A stretch of 64,000 nt of DNA from NCBI GenBank assembly GCA_963761425.1, contig CAVXGQ010000003.1, forward strand, positions 62,001-126,000, read 5' to 3'. Of this stretch, positions 18,765 through 27,346 are shown in pieces (position 1 is the first letter of the stretch; every line of letters starts with the position of its first letter). Under the pieces are notes generated by a model, which saw only the letters and a program-made list of their open reading frames with translations, was not told where the DNA came from and searched no databases. The stretch is from Bog-793 sp963761425. GTDB lineage: Bacteria > Actinomycetota > Acidimicrobiia > Acidimicrobiales > Bog-793. The position numbers and the translations under genes are program-made.

Positions 18765-19011
18765 CGACGGAAGACCTCCTCGGCTGACAGCTCCCAGTCT
18801 CGCGAGCCCCGCTCGAGAAACTGCAGACAGAACGGGGCTAGGAAGACACGACCTCTTGAGAGCCCGCGCCGCGCTCGAGTGATCGCGCGCAGCGGTCGGG
18901 CCATCGTACCGGCTCGTACCGCTCCGGCCCAGCCAGGTCGGCGGTCGAGGCGCGGGCCGCGGCGGGCTGGTTGCGAACGTCGTTCCAGGCCGACGGGCTA
19001 GGTTGGCGCAG

Positions 19012-19812
19012 ATGATCCGGGTAGGTGTCCTCGGGGCTGGTGGTCGGTTGGGGGCGACGGTCTGCACCGCGGTGATGGCCGCCGACGATCTCGAACTGGT
19101 CGCCGCCGTCGATCCGAAGTCCGCCGGCACCCCGGTCGCCCGGGGCGCGTCGCCGGCGATGGCGATATCGCCTGCGATCGAGGCACTGGAGCGGTCCGGG
19201 ACCGAGGTCGCGGTGGACTTTACCGACGCAGTGGCCGCTGTCGGGAACCTCGAGTGGTGCGCCGCACACGGCGTCCACGCCGTCTGCGGCACGACCGGGA
19301 TCGACGCCGCGGGCCTTGACCGTCTGCGGGCGGCCTTTGGTCCGCTGGACAAGCCGAACGCGATCCTGGCCCCGAACTTCTCGATCTCGGCGGTCGTGAT
19401 GATGCACCTAGCCGAGCTCGCGGCCCCGTTCTTCGACGGCGTGGAGGTGATCGAGCTCCATCACGACCAGAAAAAGGATGCGCCGTCGGGCACCGCGCTG
19501 GAGACGGTTCACCGGATGGCCAAGGCGCGCGCCGCCTCGGGGAGTGGCCCGTTCGGCGAGGACGCCACCACCGCGGTGTCCTGCGAGGGGGTGCGCGGTG
19601 GCGTCGAAGCCGGGATCCACGTCCACTCGGTCCGGCTCGTCGGCCTCGTCGCGCACCAGGAGGTGCTCTTCGGCGCTCCCGGCCAGTCGCTGCTCCTCCG
19701 GCAGGATTCGTACGACCGAATCTCGTTCATGCCCGGAGTCCTCCTCGCCTGTCGCCGGGTTGCTTCGACACCGGGATTCACGGTCGGGCTCGACGCACTG
19801 CTGTCTTTTTGA
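19012..19812 (+). CDS. dapB: 4-hydroxy-tetrahydrodipicolinate reductase
   Basis: Reduces the dapA product in lysine/diaminopimelate synthesis. The N-terminal nucleotide-binding motif is VGVLGAGGRLG. CGTTGIDAAGL and APNFSISAVVMM follow, and the catalytic ELHHDQKKDAPSGTAL near residue 148 carries the key His and Lys. The 266-residue length is normal. ATG 19012 gives the family start MIRVGVLG; TTG 19003 is an alternative three codons upstream. It is divergent from the peptide ATPase and lies upstream of dapA and rnj, a conserved actinobacterial order. Confidence 0.95.
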   Translation: MIRVGVLGAGGRLGATVCTAVMAADDLELVAAVDPKSAGTPVARGASPAMAISPAIEALERSGTEVAVDFTDAVAAVGNLEWCAAHGVHAVCGTTGIDAAGLDRLRAAFGPLDKPNAILAPNFSISAVVMMHLAELAAPFFDGVEVIELHHDQKKDAPSGTALETVHRMAKARAASGSGPFGEDATTAVSCEGVRGGVEAGIHVHSVRLVGLVAHQEVLFGAPGQSLLLRQDSYDRISFMPGVLLACRRVASTPGFTVGLDALLSF

Positions 19813-20173
19813 GGCGGGCAAACCCGCGCTCCGTCACCGCCGCGGGCCGCATGGACGGCGGCGATGGCGGGAGGCGTGGTCGGACGATTCACCGTGACGT
19901 GCCTGTCAGGGTCCCGGCCGGGCGCGGAAAGATCGCTGGTGATGCCGCCATGGCCGCTTTCAGCGCTGCGGGGCTGATGCTCATCTTCGTGCTGCTCGGC
20001 CTGTGGCACGGTCGCAAGGTGTCGGAATGCACCGAGATTTGACCTAGCGACCGCACCGTCGACGAGGCCGGCTCTCGGGGCATTCCCGGGGCAGGCGAGA
20101 GTCGCGTCCCGGCGCTGACGCGTCGCGGCACTCTCGCACCTCCGCGGCCGGGCGGGTGGGGTAGCGTCAGGCG
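19813..20173 (+). other. intergenic region dapB-dapA
   Basis: 361 bases with no secure gene. A weak 5-bp hairpin (GCGGG-CAAA-CCCGC) sits at 19814-19827 just after dapB. An open frame reaching 20042 ends in a hydrophobic stretch (AAGLMLIFVLLGLW, from ATG 19950) that could be a 30-residue membrane peptide, but there is no good ribosome site and no recognisable family. Confidence 0.3.
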
Positions 20174-21097
20174 GTGGCCACGTCGCGCTCGCCCCGGTTT
20201 GGCGCCGTCGTCACCGCCATGGCGACCCCGTTCGACGAGTTCGGTGGGCTCGACCTCGCCGGGGCGGTGACGCTCGCGCGCTATCTCGTTGCGCACGGCA
20301 GCGACAGCCTCGTGGTTACGGGTTCGACCGGGGAAGCGGCGACCCTGTCGGACGACGAGCGCGTCTCGTTGTGGCGGGCCGTCGCGTCAGCGATCGGCGT
20401 TCCGGTGCTGGCGGGGGCGACGTCGAACGACACGCGGCACTCGGTCGAACTGACCAAGCTCGCCACCGGCGCCGGGGTGGACGGCATTCTCGCCGTCGTG
20501 CCCTACTACAACCGCCCGTCGCAGGCCGGCATCGAGGCGCACTTCCGTGCTATCGCCGCCGCGACGCCGTTACCGGTCATCGTCTATGACATTCCGGTTC
20601 GTACCGGGCGGAAGATCGCAGCCGAAACGCTCCTCGCGCTGGCGGCCGAGGTGGAAAACATCGTCGGCCTGAAGGACGCGGCCGGGGACGCGCCCGCGAC
20701 GGCGCGATTGCTGGCGCGAGCGCCGGAGGGCTTCGAGTGCTACTGCGGCGACGACCTGATGACGCTGCCGCTCCTGAGCGTCGGTGCCGTCGGGCTCATC
20801 GGGGTGGCGACGCACTGGTGCGGCGTCGAATGCGGCGAGATGATCGCGCGGTTCCGGTCGGGGGATGTGCCGGGCTCGGTCGAGATTGCCCGGGCGCTCC
20901 TGCCGAGCTTCGTCTTCGAATCGAGCGACGAGGCCCCGAACCCGGTGCCCTTGAAGGCGGTGCTGCGCCTGCTCGGGCTCCCTGCCGGCGAGTGCCGCTT
21001 GCCGATGGGACCGACTCCGGCGGGCCTCGAGGACCGCGCGAAGGCCGTGCTCGCCGGTCTCGACGCCTGGCGCCAAGCTCGGGGCGCCGGTGGCTGA
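20174..21097 (+). CDS. dapA: 4-hydroxy-tetrahydrodipicolinate synthase
   Basis: Condenses pyruvate with aspartate semialdehyde, the first committed step to diaminopimelate and lysine. The TIM-barrel aldolase signatures are present: VTAMATPFDEFG at the start, VTGSTGEAATLSDDER, PYYNRPSQAG with the catalytic tyrosine, and the Schiff-base lysine in IVGLKDAAGD near residue 170. 307 residues is normal. GTG 20174 is used. The last 8 bases overlap the RNase J start, so the two genes are translationally coupled. Confidence 0.95.
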   Translation: MATSRSPRFGAVVTAMATPFDEFGGLDLAGAVTLARYLVAHGSDSLVVTGSTGEAATLSDDERVSLWRAVASAIGVPVLAGATSNDTRHSVELTKLATGAGVDGILAVVPYYNRPSQAGIEAHFRAIAAATPLPVIVYDIPVRTGRKIAAETLLALAAEVENIVGLKDAAGDAPATARLLARAPEGFECYCGDDLMTLPLLSVGAVGLIGVATHWCGVECGEMIARFRSGDVPGSVEIARALLPSFVFESSDEAPNPVPLKAVLRLLGLPAGECRLPMGPTPAGLEDRAKAVLAGLDAWRQARGAGG

Positions 21098-22751
21098 GGA
21101 CGTCCGACTCGTTTTCCTCGGTGGCCTCGGGGAGATCGGGCGGAACTGCGCGGCCATCGAGCACGACGGCCGTCTCCTCGTCATCGACTGCGGTGTCATG
21201 TTCCCGGACCCCGAGATGCCGGGAGTCGACCTCGTGCTGCCGGACTTTTCGTACCTGCATGACAACGCCGGGCGCATCGAGGGCGTCGTGCTCACCCATG
21301 GCCACGAAGACCACGTCGGCGGGCTTGGCTTCCTGCTCCGGGACATCGAGACCAAGGTCTACGGATCGGCCCTCAGCCTCGGTCTGGCCCGGTCACGTCT
21401 CGAGGATTCCGGATCGGCGGGTCGTTCGGAGCTCGTCGCCGTCGCCGACGGCGAGAGGCGGCGGATCGGACCGTTCGACGTCGAGTTCATTCCGGTCACG
21501 CACTCGGTGCCCCAGGGCTTCGCGGTCGCGTTCCACACGCCCCAAGGTGTCGTCCTGCACACGGGGGATTTCAAGCTCGACTTGACGCCGGTCGACGGCC
21601 GGCGGACCGACCTCGCGCGCATCGGGGCGCTCGCCGATTCGGAAGGGATCCGTCTTTTGCTCTCCGATTCGACGAACGCCGAGGAGCCGGGGTTCACGCG
21701 CAGCGAGAGGTCGGTCGGGGAGACGCTCCGCCAGATCTTCCTGGAGCACCCGGAGCACCGCGTCATCGCCGCCTGCTTCGCGAGCCACATCCATCGGATC
21801 CAGCAGCTGAGCGACGCAGCGATCGCCAACGGACGCAAGATCGCGCTGCTCGGCCGATCGATGCTGCGCAACGTGGCGTTGGCGCGCGAGCTCGGCCTGC
21901 TCACCATCCCGCAGGGCTCCCTCGTCGACGTGGAGAAGGTCGATGATCTTTCGCCCGGCGAGGTCTGTGTGATCTCGACAGGATCCCAAGGCGAGCCGAT
22001 GTCCGCGCTCTCGTTGCTCGCCTCGGGAGAGAGCCGGCGACTTTCGGTTGCCGACGGCGACATCGTGGTGCTCTCGAGCCACGCCATTCCGGGCAACGAG
22101 TGGGCGGTCGCCAAGGTGATCGACGGGCTGGCACGTCTCGGCGCCAACATCATCCACTCCGGCGTCGCCCACGTCCACGAGAGCGGACACGGCAAGCAGG
22201 GAGAGCTCGCCATGCTGCTCAACGTGGCCCGTCCGAAGTGTTTCATCCCCGTGCACGGGGAATACCGGCACCTACTGCGACATGCCCGGCTGGCGATCGA
22301 GATGGGAGTCGACGAGCGCAGCGTGCTGCTGTGCGAGGACGGCGATGCCGTGCGGCTCACCGACGAATCGATCGATTTCGACGGCGAGGTGCCGGGGGGC
22401 TACCTCTTCGTCGACGGGGTGGTCGGTGACGTGGGCTCGGGAGTGCTGCGCGACCGTCGGGTGCTCGCCGAGGAGGGCGTGATCGTCGTCGTCCTCACCG
22501 TCAACAGCCGTTCGGGCGAGATCATCACCGGGCCCGAGATCATCACCCGGGGTTGGGTGCACGCCACCGAGGCCGAGGAACTGATCGACGACGCCCGAAC
22601 CGCGGTCGTCAAGGCGGTGGCCGAGGTGGTGGAGAGTGGTTCACGCGATGCCGATGCCCTGCGTCGTGCCGCGCGACGCGCCTTAGGCAAGATGGTGAGC
22701 GAGAGGACAAAGCGCCGGCCGATGATCGTGCCGGTGGTGATGGAAGCCTGA
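21090..22751 (+). CDS. rnj: ribonuclease J
   Basis: Beta-CASP metallo-beta-lactamase RNase with endo- and 5'-3' exonuclease activity, acting in rRNA maturation and mRNA decay. The zinc motif LTHGHEDHVGG lies near residue 71, further metal ligands in HTGDFKLD and LLSDSTNAE, and beta-CASP motifs near residue 230 (ACFASHIHRIQQL) and 390 (PVHGEYRHL). 553 residues is typical. GTG 21090 overlaps dapA by 8 bases. It converges with the downstream sigma-factor gene. Confidence 0.95.
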   Translation: MAEDVRLVFLGGLGEIGRNCAAIEHDGRLLVIDCGVMFPDPEMPGVDLVLPDFSYLHDNAGRIEGVVLTHGHEDHVGGLGFLLRDIETKVYGSALSLGLARSRLEDSGSAGRSELVAVADGERRRIGPFDVEFIPVTHSVPQGFAVAFHTPQGVVLHTGDFKLDLTPVDGRRTDLARIGALADSEGIRLLLSDSTNAEEPGFTRSERSVGETLRQIFLEHPEHRVIAACFASHIHRIQQLSDAAIANGRKIALLGRSMLRNVALARELGLLTIPQGSLVDVEKVDDLSPGEVCVISTGSQGEPMSALSLLASGESRRLSVADGDIVVLSSHAIPGNEWAVAKVIDGLARLGANIIHSGVAHVHESGHGKQGELAMLLNVARPKCFIPVHGEYRHLLRHARLAIEMGVDERSVLLCEDGDAVRLTDESIDFDGEVPGGYLFVDGVVGDVGSGVLRDRRVLAEEGVIVVVLTVNSRSGEIITGPEIITRGWVHATEAEELIDDARTAVVKAVAEVVESGSRDADALRRAARRALGKMVSERTKRRPMIVPVVMEA

Positions 22752-22769
22752 CGGCGACACCGCCGGCCG

Positions 22770-23621
22770 TCAGCTGGCGACGGCGGGCAGGATCCCGTTG
22801 GCAAACTGGCCGAGGATCTGGCGCAGCGAGCGGATCGCGCTTTGTTCGATCTGGCAGACGCGCGAGGCGCTCACCCCGAGCTGCGTGCCGATCTGCTCGA
22901 AGGTGAAACCCTCGAACAGATGGAGCGTGACGACCCGTCGCTGTCGCTCGGGCAGCTCGTCGACCGCCCGCCGCAACGCGGCGACCTCCTCGGATTCGAC
23001 GGCGGCCACCGCCGGGTCGCCGCCTTGTTCCGCGGCCAACACGTCGGCGAGCCGGATGGTGCCGTCGGCGCCCTCGACTTCGATGACGCGGTCCAGGTGG
23101 AGCATCTGCGACGACTGGACGCCGGAGAGGACCGCCTGGCGGGCCGAGCCCACCACGCCCATCATGTCGAGCACCTCGGACGGGCCCGGCTCGCGCCCGA
23201 GCTTGTGGCCGAGTTCGTCGGCGGTGGACTGGTACTCGGTGACGCGTTGGCGGACCGAGCGGGGCAGCCAGTCGAGCCGCCGCAGTTCGTCGAAGATGGC
23301 GCCGCGGATGCACGTCGTGGCGTAGCAGACGAACCGGTCGATCGACGAGGCGGGATCGAAGCGGTCGATCGCCGCGACGAGACCGAGGATGCCGAAGCTC
23401 GCCAGGTCCTCCCGGTCCCAGTGGGCGCGGACCGTCCCGGGGAGCTGGCCGACGACGACCAGGATCAACGGTTCGTAGGCGAGCAGGAGGTCGTTGCGGG
23501 CGACTTCGTCGCGCCCGGACCAGAACCGTTCCCACAGCCGCGCGTAGGAGGGGTCGGTGTAGAAGAAACGCCTGGCGACGGCCTCGGCCGGCTCCGGCGG
23601 GTCGAGGAGTTCGCTGGTCAC
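22770..23621 (-). CDS. RNA polymerase sigma factor, FliA/WhiG family
   Basis: An alternative sigma-70 factor of 283 residues with regions 2, 3 and 4. Region 2 reads DREDLASFGILGLVAAIDRFDP, then YATTCIRGAIFDELRRLDW and LPRSVR, very close to the WhiG/FliA pattern. Region 3 follows (ADELGHKLGREPGPSEV). Region 4 is LPERQRRVVTLHLFEGFTFEQ with the helix-turn-helix LGVSASRVCQIEQSAIRSLRQ. In Streptomyces WhiG drives sporulation and is held by the c-di-GMP-binding anti-sigma RsiG; in other bacteria FliA drives flagellar genes. No flagellar gene is seen here. It is divergent from a c-di-GMP-type protein across a 487-base AT-rich gap. GTG start. Confidence 0.88.
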   Translation of the reverse strand: MTSELLDPPEPAEAVARRFFYTDPSYARLWERFWSGRDEVARNDLLLAYEPLILVVVGQLPGTVRAHWDREDLASFGILGLVAAIDRFDPASSIDRFVCYATTCIRGAIFDELRRLDWLPRSVRQRVTEYQSTADELGHKLGREPGPSEVLDMMGVVGSARQAVLSGVQSSQMLHLDRVIEVEGADGTIRLADVLAAEQGGDPAVAAVESEEVAALRRAVDELPERQRRVVTLHLFEGFTFEQIGTQLGVSASRVCQIEQSAIRSLRQILGQFANGILPAVAS

Positions 23622-24108
23622 GGCTGCACCGGCCGGCAGGACGCGGCCGTCGCGGTGCGCGGCCGTGCGGGCACCCAGGGTGGGATATGACTAATTCGTG
23701 CCCCAGCAGTTTCAGTAGCTACTCCTAGCACATTTGCATCATATACAACTATCCCAGGTCAGCGACAGGCCCAATTTCTGGTCTTCTCCCTATTACCACT
23801 CTCGGTAACAATGCAGCCACGCTATGCCGCATATCCCACAATCCGAGGCTGCCGGGCTGCTGATGTTCCGTTCTATGAAGGGCGCGACATCGCGCCGAGA
23901 TCGAGATTGTCTGCGGCGGCGCGGCCATCGGAGAAACGGTGTCGAACGTCTCTCGTGGGAGGGGCTACTCGGCGCAAATAACCACGTAGAGTGGTGAAAT
24001 AAACGCTTAAAGTGATAATTGAGATTCTTACTGATCACCCGCCAGCGGGAGCTTAAGAGCGACCCGGGCGATGCCGTTAGGCGAGGTACAGGTCAGGGAG
24101 GTGATTGT
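23622..24108. promoter_or_regulatory. divergent intergenic region, AT-rich, sigma factor / GGDEF-EAL gene
   Basis: 487 bases between two divergent regulatory genes, clearly less GC-rich than the flanks from about 23690 to 24060. It must hold both promoters. Visible structure includes a short inverted repeat CCACGTAGAGTGG at 23981-23993 and TA-rich boxes near 24001-24019 (GATAAT at 24014-24019) that could be a -10 for the rightward gene; no matching -35 can be assigned with confidence. I looked for a c-di-GMP riboswitch and did not recognise one. Confidence 0.4.
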
Positions 24109-26559
24109 GTGACGACGGTCTCGACCCGGCAGGAGAACTCGCCGCAGTCCGATATCGCCCCGAAGGACTTCGGGATCTTCGTGATCACGCGACGGCATCT
24201 CGTCGTGGCGTGCGTTTGGGCCCTTTTGATCGCACTCGCCCTGTTGGGGGCGACCGAAGGGATCGCCTTCGGGCTCGCCGCTCTCGGCACGGTCGTCGCC
24301 TTCGTGATCGGCATCCGCTGTTATCGCCCGGCGCGTTCTTCGCCGTGGTGGATGGCTCTCAGTGCGTTCGCGCTCTTCGCCATCGGCGGTGTCGCGCGCG
24401 ACGACCTGCACACGCTGGGTAACCTGACGGTCCACCGATCGCTCATCCCTGATCTCATCGTCCTGCCGGGGTACGCGCTTTTAGGCGCTGCGCTCATCAT
24501 CATCATCAGGGCCCGCACGGGATCGACGCGTCACCGCCTCGGCATCGTCTACGACGGCGTCATCGCGTCGCTGGCGGTACTCGCCTGCTCGCTCGTGTAC
24601 GTGATCGAGCCCGTGCTGTCGCGCCACAGCACGCCGGTGGACGTGAAGCTGATCATCGTCGGCTACCCGAGCTTGGACATTTTCCTGCTCGTCATGACGT
24701 TGCAGATCGCGTTCGGCACGAGCAGCGAGCGGTGCACGGCGGACCGCTTCCTCGTCGCGGGGCTGTTGTCGTTGTTCGTGGGCGACGCGCTTTACACGTT
24801 CGCCGAGATCCACGTCCTCAGCCTTCCCGTCAACATCCTCGATCTGCCGTACGTGCTGGCTTTCGCCGGGGCGGCGACCTGCGCGCTCGATCCTTCCATG
24901 CGCACCCTCACCGAGCCCGCCGGCAAGCCCGCGGCCCGTTGGACGCCCGAGCGCATCGGGCTCGTCAGCATCGCTTTCTTCGTTCCCGCGCTTCTCCTGT
25001 TGCAGGAGCGGCATTACGCGATCAGCGAAAGGCTGGCGCTGTTTGCGATCATCGTCGCCCTGACGACCACCGCGATCCTGCAGATCTTCCAGGCGGTTCG
25101 GTCTGCGGAACGCTCGGAGGCACGCCTCATCCACCAGGCCCTCCACGACCCGCTCACCGGGCTCCCGAATCGTCAATCGATGGCTCAGTACCTCGACCGC
25201 TTGGTGCAACAGTCCTTGCCGAGCCGACCTCCCATCGGGTTGCTGTTCTTTGACCTCGACCGGTTCAAGCTCATCAACGACACTCTCGGCCACAACCACG
25301 GTGACGAGCTCCTCATCCGAGTTGCCCGACGGCTTGGCGAGAACACCCGCGCCGGTGACTTCGTCAGCCGGATCGAGGCAGACGAGTTCGTCATCGTCCT
25401 CGGCGGGAGCGTCGGAATGTCCGAGGCCCGCGCCTTTGCCAACCGGCTGCGAGCGTGTCTGCGCGCGCCGTTCCTGATCGACGGGTCGGAGTTCTTCCTC
25501 ACCGCGAGCATCGGGATCGCCTTCGCCACCTCGGGTGCTTCGTTCGACGCCGAGGCGCTCGTCCGGGACGCCGACACCGCGGTGCACCAGGCCAAAGAAG
25601 CCGGTCGCGACGCCGTCGCGGTCTACGACGACTCGATGCGGGTCCATCTCACCGAACGGGTCGAGATCGAACGCGACCTGCGCCACGCCGTCGAGCGCCA
25701 CGAGCTGCACCTCGTGTTCCAACCGATCGTGAAGATGGGCCATAACGAGGTGGTCGGATTCGAGGCCCTGGTCCGTTGGGCCCATCCCAGCCTGGGGGTG
25801 CTGCTGCCGAAGCGCTTCATCCCCCTCGCCGAGGAGAACGACCTCATCGGCGGGATCGGCAGCTGGGCCCTCGACGACGCCCTGCGCCAGCTGGTTGTGT
25901 GCCGATCGGTGCCGGGCCTCGGACATCTCGGCGTCTCGGTGAACCTCTCCGCCCACCAGTTGCGGGACGAACTACTGGTGCAGCGGGTCGACCGCTCCCT
26001 CGCCGTCCACGGTCTTCCCGGTTCGGCGCTCACGCTCGAGCTCACCGAGTCCGAGATGATGGACAACCCCGAGCTGTCGATCGCCGCTCTCACCGCGTTG
26101 CGTCGGCTCGGCGTCCTCATCGCGGTGGACGATTTTGGGACCAAGTACTCGTCGCTCGCCTACCTGCAGCGCCTGCCGGTCAACATCTTGAAGATCGACC
26201 AGAGCTTCGTGGTCGACATGTATGGCGCCGACCCGGTGCCGGCGGAGTCGCTGGTGGCGGCCATTGTCGCGATGGCCGAGGCGCTGGGGATCCAGACCAT
26301 CGTCGAGGGGGTCGAGACGGCCGAACAGGCCCGTCACCTGATGGCGATCGGTTGCAGCTTGGCCCAGGGCTACTTCTACGCCCGACCGGCGCGTACCGAC
26401 CAGATCGTCGATGTGATCGGCCTGCTCACCCGGTCGCAATCCTACGAGGTGGCGGACCAAACGCCGCCGGCCGAGCCGGTTCCGCTTCGCTCGAAGCTTG
26501 CGCCGCGCCAAGGGACTTTCTTCGCGGCGTCCTTCAGCTTGAACTCCGGCGCGCGATAG
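24109..26559 (+). CDS. membrane-bound GGDEF-EAL domain protein (c-di-GMP turnover or sensing)
   Basis: 816 residues: an N-terminal membrane module with about eight hydrophobic segments (residues 25-330), a GGDEF domain (345-515) and an EAL domain (525-780). The GGDEF active-site loop reads RIEADEFVIVL instead of GG(D/E)EF, so diguanylate cyclase activity is doubtful. Substrate-binding residues in FFDLDRFKLINDTLGHNHGD remain. The EAL domain looks active: GFEALVRWAHP, the ELTESE segment, DDFGTKYSSLAYLQ and LKIDQSFV. It is most likely a phosphodiesterase with a regulatory GGDEF domain (inference). GTG 24109 is chosen over TTG 24019 because GGGAGG precedes it by 7 bases. Its 3' end overlaps the convergent acyltransferase gene by 118 bases. 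Confidence 0.88.
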   Translation: MTTVSTRQENSPQSDIAPKDFGIFVITRRHLVVACVWALLIALALLGATEGIAFGLAALGTVVAFVIGIRCYRPARSSPWWMALSAFALFAIGGVARDDLHTLGNLTVHRSLIPDLIVLPGYALLGAALIIIIRARTGSTRHRLGIVYDGVIASLAVLACSLVYVIEPVLSRHSTPVDVKLIIVGYPSLDIFLLVMTLQIAFGTSSERCTADRFLVAGLLSLFVGDALYTFAEIHVLSLPVNILDLPYVLAFAGAATCALDPSMRTLTEPAGKPAARWTPERIGLVSIAFFVPALLLLQERHYAISERLALFAIIVALTTTAILQIFQAVRSAERSEARLIHQALHDPLTGLPNRQSMAQYLDRLVQQSLPSRPPIGLLFFDLDRFKLINDTLGHNHGDELLIRVARRLGENTRAGDFVSRIEADEFVIVLGGSVGMSEARAFANRLRACLRAPFLIDGSEFFLTASIGIAFATSGASFDAEALVRDADTAVHQAKEAGRDAVAVYDDSMRVHLTERVEIERDLRHAVERHELHLVFQPIVKMGHNEVVGFEALVRWAHPSLGVLLPKRFIPLAEENDLIGGIGSWALDDALRQLVVCRSVPGLGHLGVSVNLSAHQLRDELLVQRVDRSLAVHGLPGSALTLELTESEMMDNPELSIAALTALRRLGVLIAVDDFGTKYSSLAYLQRLPVNILKIDQSFVVDMYGADPVPAESLVAAIVAMAEALGIQTIVEGVETAEQARHLMAIGCSLAQGYFYARPARTDQIVDVIGLLTRSQSYEVADQTPPAEPVPLRSKLAPRQGTFFAASFSLNSGAR

Positions 26560-27329
26560 ATCCGGGCCGCCAGCGCCGTCGACGCCACGAGGTCCAGTGG
26601 CCGCAGCGCCGGTTCGATGCCCACTCCCTCGTAGATGATCCCGTAGATCGACGGGTCCTCGGCCGCGAGCCGTCGGCGATAGTCGGAGACGCAGCCGTAG
26701 ATCGGCAGGCTGTCCCGTGATCCGAGGTAGGGACGGCCCTCGGCGAGGGGAAAGAACGGCTGGTGGAAACGGGTCTTGGACATCCGGAACACCGCACGGT
26801 CGAGGATCGCGACCATCCACTCGACGCCGAGCGCTTCGCCGGTGCGGACGATCGACTGGTAGAGGCCGAGGGCGACGAGCCCGGTCGCCGCGGCGCTCCG
26901 GTAGCCCGGGTCGATGGCGAGGGTCGCGATGTCCCAGGTGCGGTCCAGCGTCATCCCGGTCCCGCTGCGCTCCAGCATCGCTTCAGCCGATTCGTGCCAG
27001 ATCGAGCCGAGGTCGTGGAAGGTCTTCAACCCAGGGCCGCCGTCGGTGGGCACGATCATCCGGATCACGCCAGCCGGGCACCGGCGACGGTGGTCGAGGA
27101 TGGTGAAGAACAGGCTGGACAGCTCGTAGGGGCCGTACTCCGCCTGGAGGAGTTCCGGGGTGTTGCCGAAGGCCTCCAGAAAGACCGTCCGCTCGACGTG
27201 CCGGCCCAGCTCGGCCGCCGGGTCGTCGGACGCGAAGGCGTAGGCGCCGAACGGCTCGAGGGTGTCCTCGCCGATAACCGACCGGGCGAGACGGGCGAGG
27301 TCCGATGCTCCGGTCTCGACGCTCGTCAC
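26442..27329 (-). CDS. GNAT/LuxI-like acyltransferase-fold protein, function unknown
   Basis: 295 residues with no secure family name. The layout resembles N-acyl amino acid synthases and LuxI-type autoinducer synthases. An N-terminal RTVFLEAFGNTPELLQAEYG stretch is followed by an acidic/aromatic segment, GVIRMIVPTDGGPGLKTF (like the RLVPT strand), then WDIATLAIDPGYRSAAATG (like the WE-sR-avd strand), and a C-terminal strand-helix with FRMSKTRFHQPFFPLAEGRPY. Such proteins join an acyl group from ACP or CoA to an amine. It is the second gene of an apparent two-gene operon, 17 bases after a SpeD-like gene. Its last 118 bases are antisense to the GGDEF-EAL gene. The fold assignment is from pattern only. 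Confidence 0.6.
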   Translation of the reverse strand: MTSVETGASDLARLARSVIGEDTLEPFGAYAFASDDPAAELGRHVERTVFLEAFGNTPELLQAEYGPYELSSLFFTILDHRRRCPAGVIRMIVPTDGGPGLKTFHDLGSIWHESAEAMLERSGTGMTLDRTWDIATLAIDPGYRSAAATGLVALGLYQSIVRTGEALGVEWMVAILDRAVFRMSKTRFHQPFFPLAEGRPYLGSRDSLPIYGCVSDYRRRLAAEDPSIYGIIYEGVGIEPALRPLDLVASTALAARIYRAPEFKLKDAAKKVPWRGASFERSGTGSAGGVWSATS

Positions 27330-27346
27330 GGCGGTGTCATCCGAGC

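Noticed and set aside
19809..20042. 77-codon frame with a hydrophobic end between dapB and dapA
   Set aside because: The hydrophobic run is short, there is no ribosome site, and the upstream part looks non-coding; kept only as a remark on the gap.
24000..24108. Possible c-di-GMP riboswitch in the leader of the GGDEF-EAL gene
   Set aside because: The conserved GEMM core and tetraloop receptor could not be found; only a short inverted repeat is visible.
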